64,000 bases of DNA from Neoechinorhynchus agilis (taxonomy: Eukaryota; Acanthocephala), in assembly GCA_051530055.1 (NCBI GenBank), contig CM121341.1, positions 3,906,001 through 3,970,000 on the forward strand, read 5' to 3'. Position numbers and translations under genes: made by a program. How positions within the stretch are numbered: position 1 is the stretch's first letter; each line of letters starts with the position of its first letter. This document shows positions 56,051 through 64,000 of this stretch, piece by piece. The notes below the pieces were generated by a model. That model was not told the DNA's origin. It did not search any database and worked only from the letters and a program-made list of their open reading frames with translations.

Positions 56051-57250
56051 CATCGGGCTTCAGTAAAATATTTCCTCTCACACCTCTCCGAGTGCAAAAA
56101 ACGTAGCTTAAGGGAAACATTAAAATCGCTGAAAAGGAAGTCTGCCGGCATTAAGTAAGATCTCTATTATTTGTTTGTTGTGCCTCAAATGAATCTTTTT
56201 TAATGCGTATATATTACCTTTTTAAAATCCATTCCCTAAAAATGAATAGAAAAAATGGTTTAAGAAAGATTTGGTTAGATATTGTTACAGATAATAGAAG
56301 GTAAATGATTCGACCTCAAAATGGAGGCCCCGACTTTCGAGATTTAATGGAAGACAGTATTTTGCTCAAAATCGATTATTAGTTTTTATTCGATAAAACT
56401 TGAAGCTATCTAATAATTCAAAGATGAACTTTTTTACGTGACATCTTAGAAAAAGAATAAAATAGCTACAATTTAAAAAGACATCGAGCAAGAAGACTAC
56501 ATTGCTACATTTCACGCCGTGTGCCAATAAATTACACGACCCGTGAATTCTGTTTTTTCGTACCTTTCAAATTGCCGTCCGTTTTGTATCGCGTTGCATC
56601 CGTTTTCCTCGCATCGTTCTGTTTTGTTCTCCGATGAATCGAGCGATTTAGGTGCCTATGGTAGAAGATTCGAACCTATTGAAGGTGTCGTAGCGCTTCA
56701 TTGTAAGTAATCCTGAAGTTTTCAATGTTTGTTATTAAACGTTTCAATTGGTTCATTGACCATCGCCAAAAACACTGCCGAAGGAAAAATTACTAAGATA
56801 TTCTCGTAAATTGAAAGAAAGCATAGCGATTGGCAGGAAACAGTAAATTTGTTTTGCTTCTTTGCAAACCTTTCATTGCGAGCTGCGCTACTAAGCCGCT
56901 TACAATTCCTTTAATGCTCAACAACCGTACGACAAATCGATCAGAAAAGCATAATGAAGAAATCAAATTTCATTTGCATTCATTTTATGGGAATGAAGTA
57001 TGGAATCAGAGCTGTAGATTATTGCCTTCGTTCCCGTGACGGCGTCTAAGCGCCTCATTGTAAGTAATATTCCTAGAAATTATTGGAAACGTCGTTATTC
57101 CAATTTTCTTTTAAAAATTTATTACATAATTAGTGAATTCAATTTGTTGCATTGCCGAATTCTTTAAGATTTATCGGTAGTGTAAAATGTTCTAGATGAA
57201 CGTTTCTTATCTTCATTTGTGCCTTAGGATATTCGTAGTAAATGTTGGTC
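56051..57250. other. Intergenic, nothing firm
   Basis: Segments near 56690-56712 and 57040-57068 share a CGCTTCATTGTAAGTAAT-like string that looks like an exon end with a GTAAGT donor. No gene could be assembled. Confidence 0.3.
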
Positions 57251-57257
57251 TTGTAGT

Positions 57258-57690
57258 TTGATTAAAGGTCCTATAAAAACGAATAAATCTGAGTTTCATC
57301 CAGGCGAAGGTTTTGTACTATCAATGTTCTATTCAATATCCAAAATACGTGCTATTTTTTTAAAACTTTTTAAACGCTGGTCGTGGTTTCCACTGGCTAA
57401 TTGGTATATCCACACATCCAGGAACGGAAACTTACCATGGTCCTCCTCCTCCTCGATCGTCCACTGAATATTGTCGTCCCTTCCATTCAGTTCATGTTTA
57501 AGGCCATTCATATTAGTCTCTGAAGGGTCGATCAACAGAAACGTGTCGTCCACATATCTGAACCAGATATTAACCCCCTGTATCGACGGCAAATGTTCGT
57601 CCTTCCAGTGCCGCATATACAGCTCAGCAAGCACAGGGGTTAACGGGCTGCCCATGGCTACTCCATCTTTCTGGTCATAGTCGATGCTCG
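57258..57690 (-). mobile_element. Penelope-like element, reverse transcriptase piece (inverted part)
   Basis: Minus-strand translation reads MGSPLTPVLAELYMRHWKDE, then WFRYVDDTFLLIDPSE and GKFPFLDVWIYQ. These are motif B (GSPLSP type), the catalytic YVDD and the following block of Penelope-like reverse transcriptases. It faces the opposite way to the adjoining endonuclease piece. Confidence 0.85.
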
Positions 57691-58480
57691 TGTCGGAAGG
57701 CGATGGTTATGCATCGCGATTCCCATCACCCCTGGGTTATTAAGCAGGCAATTTACACCCAGATGCATAAGACCGCACGAAGTTGCTCATCATCCGATGC
57801 AAAACGTTCAGCAGTTCAGAAGGTCAATTATTTATTTGCTGATAATGGGTATTCAAGTAAGGAAATCAAGCAGCTTCAAATGCGTTCAGAAAGGGTAAAT
57901 CAGCATGGAAGCGATGGTTTTTACCAAGAATCAGTCCGACCTCAAGCCGATTATGAAGATACCGTTTGTCAGCGAGCAATTTACGAGCGACGTTAAACGA
58001 CTGCTGCAAAAGTCGGGACTGGATGTACGCTTTGTTCACCGAAATGCACCCAACCTGCGCCGAATACTGACGAGGAAAGGACATCATGAATCGCCCAGTG
58101 AATGTCCAAAATCATGCATGGTGTGCAGCTATTCGCCGGGCACAAGCAGGGACAAGAAAGGAGAACGAGAAGTGTCTCTTTGTAGCCGTAGCAACGCCGT
58201 TTATGAAATCTCGTGTGAACGATGCAAGGCAGATGCCAATCGAAAGTTTTTTTAATATCGGGAAAACAGAACGACCGTTGTACAAACGCGTCACTGAACA
58301 CGTCCGCAATGCGCTGAATCTCAATGCTCAATCGTACCAAACGACACCGTGGGCCGAGCATTATTTGCGTGGTCATCCGGACGGGGAACACAGCTTTCCG
58401 CGGATATTGGGTAATTTGCCCAGGATCCAGTGGATTTGGCGATCACGGAGGAACTGCTGATATCTCTTGTGAGACGAAAG
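57690..58480 (+). mobile_element. Penelope-like element, RT C-terminus and GIY-YIG endonuclease
   Basis: Plus-strand frames give HPWVIKQAIYTQMHKTARSC and a NGYSSKEIKQL linker, then PFVSEQFTSDVKRLLQKSGL, a Cys cluster (CPKSC.VC, later YEISCERCKA), and after frame changes IGKTERPLYKRVTEHVRNAL, the GIY-YIG nuclease of Penelope-like elements. The YIG strand is partly decayed. Together with the reversed piece just upstream it is a rearranged copy with a breakpoint near 57690. Confidence 0.8.
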
Positions 58481-58848
58481 GCGTGACTCGTGAAGGTGCT
58501 CAACAAAGGGAGGAAATATAGACACACCTCCGTCCATGATGTTATTGTGTGTTCGCATAATATGTCCACCTCGTGTTTTAAACGGCCCTGTCGAACTCGT
58601 AAAACGACGAAGGCTCGGCAAAAAAAATGAAAGTCTTGTTACGGTCGATTGTCAAAATATATAAAAAGAGTGATTTAACCTGCGACTGGGAAACCAAGCT
58701 GCAGTTCACGCTATTATGATTTTATTATGGGTTTTACTTGAAAATAGTAAATTATTTCCACTTAAAATCTATCACTATGGCTAATTTAATTTGTAGCTAA
58801 GGATGGTCTTAACTGATGAATGAACGAAGCCACTTTCGGTTTCGCACC
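58481..58848. other. Intergenic, nothing recognised
   Basis: No coding frame apart from overlap with the neighbours. Confidence 0.3.
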
Positions 58849-58849
58849 T

Positions 58850-60790
58850 TCATCCGTGCACCGTTTTCTGAACATTGCTGACATCATAGTCGTCATCATA
58901 GTCGTATTCATCACTACCTTCGTCGTCATAGTCGTATTCACCACTACGGTCATCGTCGTCATAGTTGTATTCGGCACTACCATCATCGTCGTCATAGTTG
59001 TATTCGGCACTACCATCATCGTCGTCATAGTTGTATTCGGCACTACCATCATCGTCGTCGCCGTCGTATTCGACACTACCGTCATCGTCGTATTCATCAA
59101 CACGGTCACCGTCGTCATCGCCGTATTCATCAAAACGGTCATTGTCGTCATCCTGTACTTCATTGTAATCTCCGCTATCATTGTCGCCGTCCTCATAGCC
59201 GTTTTCGCCCCCCTCAGTAGTTCTTTCCTCTGTGGTGTTAGTCTCCGCTGTGAATGTTATTCCCTCGGAAGTAGTAGTCTCATCTGCGGTTGTTGTTTCA
59301 GTAGTGGTGGTCTCCTCTGTTGTTGTAATCACCTCCATAATTCTTTCCTCTGTTGTTGTTTCTTCTGTTTTTGTTATTTCCCCTGGGCTTGATATTTCCT
59401 CTGTTGTAGTAGCTTGCTCTGGGGTTGTTGTTGTTGCTTTTGTAGTGGTCTCCTCATTGGTGGTCTTTTCAGTGGATGTTTCTTCTGCTGTGGTAGCATC
59501 CTTTGTTGTTGTTTCTTCTGTTGTGGTAGCATCTTTTGTTGTTGTTTCTTCTGTAGTGCGGGTCTCCTCAGTAGATGTTCGCTCTGTTGTGGTAGTCGCT
59601 TCCGTAGTTGTTTCCTCTGTTGTGGTATCCTGTGTTTTTGCTATTTCCTCTGTTGTGGTAGTCTCCTCTGTGGTTGTTTTCTCGGTAGTGGCGGTCTCCT
59701 CAGTAGATGTTTCCTCTGTTGTGGTAGTCGCTTCCGTAGTTGTTTCCTCTGTTGTGGTATCCTGTGTTTTTGCTATTTCCTCTTGGTTTGCTATTTCCTC
59801 TGTTGTGGTAGCTTCGCCTGTGGCTGATTCTTCTGTAGTGCTGGTCTTCTCATTGGTGGGCTCCTCAGTTGGTGTTTCCTCTGAGTTTGCTATTTCCTCC
59901 GCTGTGGTAGCTTCCCCTGTGGTTGTTGTTGCTTCTGTAGTGGTCTCCCCATTGGTGGTCTCTTCAGTGGATGTTTTCTCTGATGTGCTAGTCTCCTCCG
60001 TAGTTGTTTCATCTGCTGTTGTTTCCTCTGTATTTTCTATTTCCTCTGAGTTTGCTATTTCCTCTGTGGTTGTTGCTTCTGTAGTGGTCTCCCCATTGGT
60101 GGTCTCTTCAGTGGATGTTTCCTCTGATGTGCTAGTCGCCTTCGTAGTTGTTTCCTCCGTTGTTGTTTCCTCTGTATTTTCTATTTCCTCTGGGTTTGCT
60201 ATTTCCTCTGTTGTGGCAGCATCCTCTGAAGTTGTTGTTGCTTCTGTAGTGGTCTCCTCATTGTTGGTCTCTTCAGTGGATGTTTCCTCTGATGTGCTAG
60301 TCGCCTCCGTAGTTGCTTCCTCTGTTGTTGTATCCTGTGTTGTTGTTTCTTCTGTTGCTGTTTCCTGTGTTGTTGTTTCCTCTGTGGTTGTTTCCTCTGT
60401 TGTTGTTTCCTCTGCTGTGCTAGTCGCCTCCGTAGTTGTTTCCTCCGTTGTGGTATCCAGTGTTTTTGCCATTTCCTCTGAGTTCGCCATTTGCTCTGTT
60501 TTGGTAGTCTCCTCTGTGATTGTTTCCTCTGTGATTGTTGTTTCCTCCGTAGTCGTTGGTTGGGCTGTTGTAGATTTTCTGCTATTTGGCTGACAAAATG
60601 TTAAAATATATTGATTGCAATAAAGGTCGGAATTATAGTCATCTTGTTTTCCGGTGTTGTGAGGCTCAAATTTTACTGAAAAGTTTTTCGGAATGCGTGT
60701 GTTGATGTAATCACTTTGTGAAGGTAATCCTGCAACGAGGTGAATCATGGTAGCAATTAGGGCAATTGTTATTAGTCGAATGATCTCCAT
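58850..60790 (-). CDS. Secreted mucin-like Thr/Glu-rich protein with acidic Asp/Tyr tail
   Basis: One frame of 646 residues from an ATG at 60790. Residues 1-22 are a clear signal peptide (MEIIRLITIALIATMIHLVA). About 23-70 is a unique segment with two cysteines (LYCNQYILTFCQP). About 75-510 is almost only Thr, Glu, Ala and Ser in TTTEETTTE-type repeats, suited to dense O-glycosylation. About 515-640 is Asp/Glu/Tyr-rich with repeated SAEYNYDDDDG units. No membrane segment or chitin-binding domain is seen, so a secreted gel, egg-coat or cuticle-surface protein is plausible but only inferred. Repeats suggest expansion by slippage. No intron is needed. Confidence 0.75.
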   Translation of the reverse strand: MEIIRLITIALIATMIHLVAGLPSQSDYINTRIPKNFSVKFEPHNTGKQDDYNSDLYCNQYILTFCQPNSRKSTTAQPTTTEETTITEETITEETTKTEQMANSEEMAKTLDTTTEETTTEATSTAEETTTEETTTEETTTQETATEETTTQDTTTEEATTEATSTSEETSTEETNNEETTTEATTTSEDAATTEEIANPEEIENTEETTTEETTTKATSTSEETSTEETTNGETTTEATTTEEIANSEEIENTEETTADETTTEETSTSEKTSTEETTNGETTTEATTTTGEATTAEEIANSEETPTEEPTNEKTSTTEESATGEATTTEEIANQEEIAKTQDTTTEETTTEATTTTEETSTEETATTEKTTTEETTTTEEIAKTQDTTTEETTTEATTTTERTSTEETRTTEETTTKDATTTEETTTKDATTAEETSTEKTTNEETTTKATTTTPEQATTTEEISSPGEITKTEETTTEERIMEVITTTEETTTTETTTADETTTSEGITFTAETNTTEERTTEGGENGYEDGDNDSGDYNEVQDDDNDRFDEYGDDDGDRVDEYDDDGSVEYDGDDDDGSAEYNYDDDDGSAEYNYDDDDGSAEYNYDDDDRSGEYDYDDEGSDEYDYDDDYDVSNVQKTVHG

Positions 60791-61305
60791 CGTTTTTGCG
60801 GTGATTCGTGTTCAATGCATTCCATAGAGACTTTCGTGAGATTTTATCTTTTCTGTGTGTGTCACAAACTCCGCTTCATATGTTGATCGTTGTTGTCGCA
60901 TTGATCGAAAGGGAGATATACTCAGTTTACTTTATTGCGTCTAGGTTTGTTTTTATTGACAAACATTTGTGTTTGTTTATTATACTAGTACAAACACTTG
61001 ACGATTATATTTTTGTTTTCCATAGCTTTTAATATTTATGTGTTTTTGTTCTCCCAACGTAATTTTATGAGTAATGTTGAGGTCCGGTAGATTTTTTAGC
61101 GAAAATTTCTCAAGTAACACACTCTCAATTCTAAATCTTGACAAGCGGCCCGCCATTCATCATTTATCCATCCTCTTCAAGGTTCCTTTAGTTTCTCTGG
61201 TTTTGTTTGTTCGAATTCTTTACTACGCGTAGGGATTCCCACAGTCAAAAGCCCAAATATTGCTTAGTTTCACCTATTGACAAGAACTAAATTTTATTAG
61301 GATTG
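60791..61305. other. Upstream region of the mucin-like gene
   Basis: No other coding frame. Presumably contains its promoter. Confidence 0.3.
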
Positions 61306-61309
61306 GAAA

Positions 61310-62900
61310 TGTCGATATGTGAGGTAACAGTGAATGGGATTATAATTATTTTTTAGGTCTACACCCGGTCAATGACTGTTTATTAAAGACGTTTCGAACC
61401 CCGTCGGGTTCATCATCAGTTCCAAAATACAAGTGGATAAGTAATTATTTCTCTCTCACACGCGCTTATGGTTGATTGTGTTTTTCCATTTTTTAGCTGT
61501 GCAGACCGAGCTTGTATCCTCGTCGGTCATTCATGTCTCTGTTTTTTGATTAAGATGGCGTCCTTAATTAAGCGTTGAAAGTTATTGCGATAACTTGCTA
61601 AAACCTTCGTTTGGTCATAGTTGACCACGTGGCTATTTTGCACCTCGTGTAGTGCAATATTCAACGCTACCACCTTCTTAATCTTGGACCGTTTATATTC
61701 TGCCGATCTCGTTTTCAGATTCCGGCCTGTTTGTCCGATGTAATTGCTGTTGCATTGGCTACAAGCAACTTTGTGGACAACAGCTCTCTTTTCCACCTCC
61801 TGGTATTTCCGGGAAATAGGGTTCCCTATCAGCACTGAAGGTTGAAAATAAAATTGGCATTTTATCGGCAGACCGCTGTTCTTCACAATCCTTGAAATTT
61901 TGTTGCGCGAACGGTTGGTTTGTGGGCCTGTGTCTGGCACTCCAATGCGCGGGTCCATTTGATTCGGGCCCTTGGATGTTTCTTTTGACTGGGTATTCCT
62001 CGCACGGTCCACTTGCTCTCGCGCTGAACTAAGAACATCTTTGGGATTCCCCAACGTGCTCAAAATTCGTCTCAGCTGTTGGATTTCATCACTGAGGCAC
62101 TCCTCACTGCAGATGTTGTAGGCACGATGTAGAAAGCCTTTGAATATACCAACTTTTGTGCTCCTGTTATGGGCACTGCTCTACAGTATATAATTATTTG
62201 TTTCAGTTGGCTTTCTATAGACCGATGTAGTAATATGTGTTCCATTTTTTTGAATCAACTCATCTAGAAACGGAAACCTTCCATTTTCATCGGACCTATT
62301 CATAGTGAATTTTATTCGATTATGATGGCGGCTGAGATGTTCCACGTCCCCGGGCCAAATCACGAATATATTATCTACATATCTTTTGTGGAAGACTGGT
62401 TTGATCGCATACGTTTCCATTTCGTTTTTTCCAGGTGATCCATGAAAAGATTGGCCAGAACTAGAGCAATAGGTGAGCCCATGGCCCTACTTTTGAACAT
62501 AATACTTTCCATCAAACTCGAAACTTGCCCCGCAAGCCAACTCAAGCAGATTCTTTAGGTGTGTTTTGGGATCGATTCCCCGAAGAACCGGTAGGTGTGT
62601 GGTCGCCGCATTTATGGCATCCTCGACGCAGACATTGGTATAATGGAGGGATACCACATCCATTGTGAAAATTGTACATTTTTCCGGAGTGTTGGTCTCC
62701 CTCAGTTTCTCGACGAAATCTCTCGAATTCTTCACATTGGCAGCTACTTGTGATGTTACCTCTGTCAAGCACATAACCAGGAACTTTCCCAAATTGTAAC
62801 TGAAACTGGCATTCATTGATACGATTGGTCTCAGGGCACATTCTTTATTCGCTTTCTTATGGCAGACCATACAACATCGGAATAGGAATGTAGCACCTCG
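61310..62900 (-). mobile_element. Penelope-like element, longest copy, with hammerhead-like 3' end
   Basis: Minus-strand parts in order: RPIVSMNASFSYNLGKFLV and motif A (FTMDVVSLHYTNVC) near 62840-62620; the catalytic-box region (HKRYVDNIFVIWPGD) and GRFPFLD near 62400-62270; then the GIY-YIG endonuclease (VACSQCNSNYIGQTGRNLK) near 61770-61710, ending at 61527. A spacer follows, then the palindrome-arm sequence at 61440-61310. Frame changes occur in the RT, so this copy is probably dead but younger than the one at 57-58.5 kb. The N-terminal region upstream of the RT is missing or unrecognised. Confidence 0.88.
61391..61419 (-). ncRNA. Hammerhead-ribozyme-like core at the Penelope-like element 3' end
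   Basis: On the minus strand CTGATGA (61419-61413) is followed by a GAACC...GGTTC helix and GAAAC (61395-61391), then GTC. This is the order of the hammerhead catalytic core, and Penelope-like elements are known to carry hammerheads. Helix III has no loop within a single copy, so cleavage would need a tandem or dimeric arrangement. Activity is unproven. Confidence 0.45.
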
Positions 62901-63540
62901 TTCACATATCTCCGCATGTACGGCCTACATTTTCGGATTATAATCCCCTTTTTCCAGAGCTATCATTAAATTTCCCTTGTCCGATCATAGGAAAGCAAAC
63001 TGATTACCTGCGACGTCTCCAAAATTTCCTAAAAAGTCGAGATTCGTCGCTAAGTTCAATGGCGCCCTTTTGTCCTATCTCTTCTTTGTGAGAACATAGT
63101 GAACAATACAATCTAACATAAGCGCGTGTTGGAGCAGAATAACTATTTCAAAACTTACTTTTTAGAGCTGATGATGTACAAGACGAGGCTCCTCGACTTT
63201 TAAGAAGATGATATTCATCAAATTAAAAAATATTTGAGTTGAAAATGGCCCACACGACTGATCAAATAAATAATTTTTGAATTCATCAGACGCGCATCAT
63301 TCAGCTTTTCATTACTAATTACCTAGTTATAAATAATCATTGATTCCAAACATCCCAATGACGGCGGGTCGCCTGGTATTTCACCTGCCCAAAAGCGATT
63401 GCTGAAAGCTGCTTGTTCCTTGCAGTTTCTGGAGTCAGTGAAGCGGCGAAAATATGGCACCATCGGAACAATCACCGCTGGATTTTTAACCAAGGTTGGA
63501 AAATCACGCAAGGTCAAAGGATCCCAAAGCAGCCAACTAT
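62901..63540. other. Intergenic with a possible second hammerhead-like scrap
   Basis: Near 63167-63200, AGAGCTGATGATGTACAAGA then CGAGGCTCCTCGAC resembles the CTGATGA half of the A-family arm. No GAAA follows. Otherwise nothing recognised. Confidence 0.35.
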
Positions 63541-64000
63541 TTTTATAAGATATTCCTATGTTCTCATCCGGACCTCGAAATTAGTAATCTTCTAGGATGC
63601 TGCATTATTGGTTCTAATGTTGAAGCTGAGATTGTAGATTTTTAGTCGCAACTTTCGGTGCTGCGCGAACGAGTTGATGAATTGCCTTCACTTGAGGTTC
63701 TTTTCCTGATCACGAACACATTCTTTATTCCAAAAATACTGTATAAGCTTTGCACAGCATATTTTTTTAGACACAAGAATAAGCTGGTAAAATTAGACGA
63801 GACGGTGAAAGCCTCTTTCGACAAAATTTTAAATACTCAGCTGCCGGACGAGGCGTGGAGTGTCGTGTGGCGGTTTGGGTATCCAAAAAGTAGCCGATAT
63901 TTCTCTGTCAGCTTACTTGGCACAGTATGAAGCAAGCCGCAAAATAGTTAAGCCTTTTCTTGGCGAGAATTACACTTTGGATGACGATATCGTGCAGGCG
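63540..64000 (+). mobile_element. LINE fragment (restriction-like endonuclease family), RT thumb region
   Basis: Translation gives LLGCCIIGSNVEAEI, then FLITNTFFIPKILYKLCTAY, FFRHKNKLVKLDETVKASFD and KILNTQLPDEAW, collinear with the 46.5-46.8 kb part of the best copy. It runs off the right window edge and has frame changes. Confidence 0.8.

Noticed and set aside
59232-60593. Long plus-strand frame rich in Val and Ser (453 codons)
   Set aside because: It is the antisense of the Thr/Glu repeat gene. The composition follows directly from the complement of ACT/GAA/GAG codons, and it lacks any domain.

Overview
The window reads as a chromosome segment of a small-intron invertebrate animal. It is AT-rich. 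Its genes include a caudal/Cdx homeobox gene, quiescin sulfhydryl oxidase, a PARN-like piRNA trimmer, AIMP1, mitochondrial ribosomal protein L53 and a Ly6/uPAR protein. Many spliced introns are only 25-58 bp, yet phases close exactly across up to eleven exons. Six start codons lie 0-26 nt downstream of a splice-acceptor-like pyrimidine+AG, which suggests spliced-leader trans-splicing or 5'UTR introns. The homeodomain helix 3 ([15 protein letters not shown]) is closest in memory to nematode PAL-1, but the phylum cannot be settled from this window.

Layout. 0-4 kb is degraded LINE and GIY-YIG remnants. 4.7-5.5 kb is AIMP1. 6.4-8.5 kb is a two-exon gene encoding about 22 PPG-motif repeats of 27 residues. 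9.6-10.4 kb is an unrecognised 262-aa gene on the minus strand. 14.0-14.5 kb holds coding-like exons on the minus strand. 15-18 kb is foldback repeats, a reverse transcriptase remnant and an LTR-element integrase fossil. 19.1-20.9 kb is a six-exon gene with two PH-like regions. 23.1-25.2 kb is a 218-bp satellite apparently grown from a LINE 3' end. 25.6-26.5 kb is a GPI-anchored Ly6 protein. 26.7-27.8 kb is an mRpL53 pseudogene broken by a LINE. 29.5-30.5 kb is a near-identical 525-bp tandem duplication. 31.0-36.5 kb is QSOX, whose largest intron is mostly a 115-bp minisatellite.

40.2-41.1 kb is a pogo/Tigger-like DNA transposon with matched ends. 41.3-42.5 kb is Cdx (minus). 46-47.7 kb is the best copy of a LINE with a C-terminal restriction-like endonuclease. 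48.8-50.9 kb is a convergent pair, an unknown 144-aa gene and the PNLDC1-like trimmer. 52.8-53.2 kb is the intact mRpL53, with a LINE 3' end 72 bp upstream. 53-56 kb is further LINE pieces and an LTR-retroelement fossil. 57-58.5 kb is a rearranged Penelope-like element. 58.9-60.8 kb is a secreted mucin-like Thr/Glu and Asp/Tyr-rich protein. 61.3-62.9 kb is a second Penelope-like element, and 63.5-64 kb another LINE piece.

The most striking signals are: (1) a family of palindromic foldback elements whose arms match the 3' end of the second Penelope-like element and carry a hammerhead-ribozyme-like core (CTGATGA-stem-GAAA), a pattern echoed in several other foldback families here; (2) the PPG-phi array protein, a candidate multivalent GYF-domain ligand; (3) ultrashort introns plus acceptor-adjacent start codons; and (4) satellites and pseudogenes tied to one LINE family. 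No tRNA, rRNA or CRISPR array was recognised.
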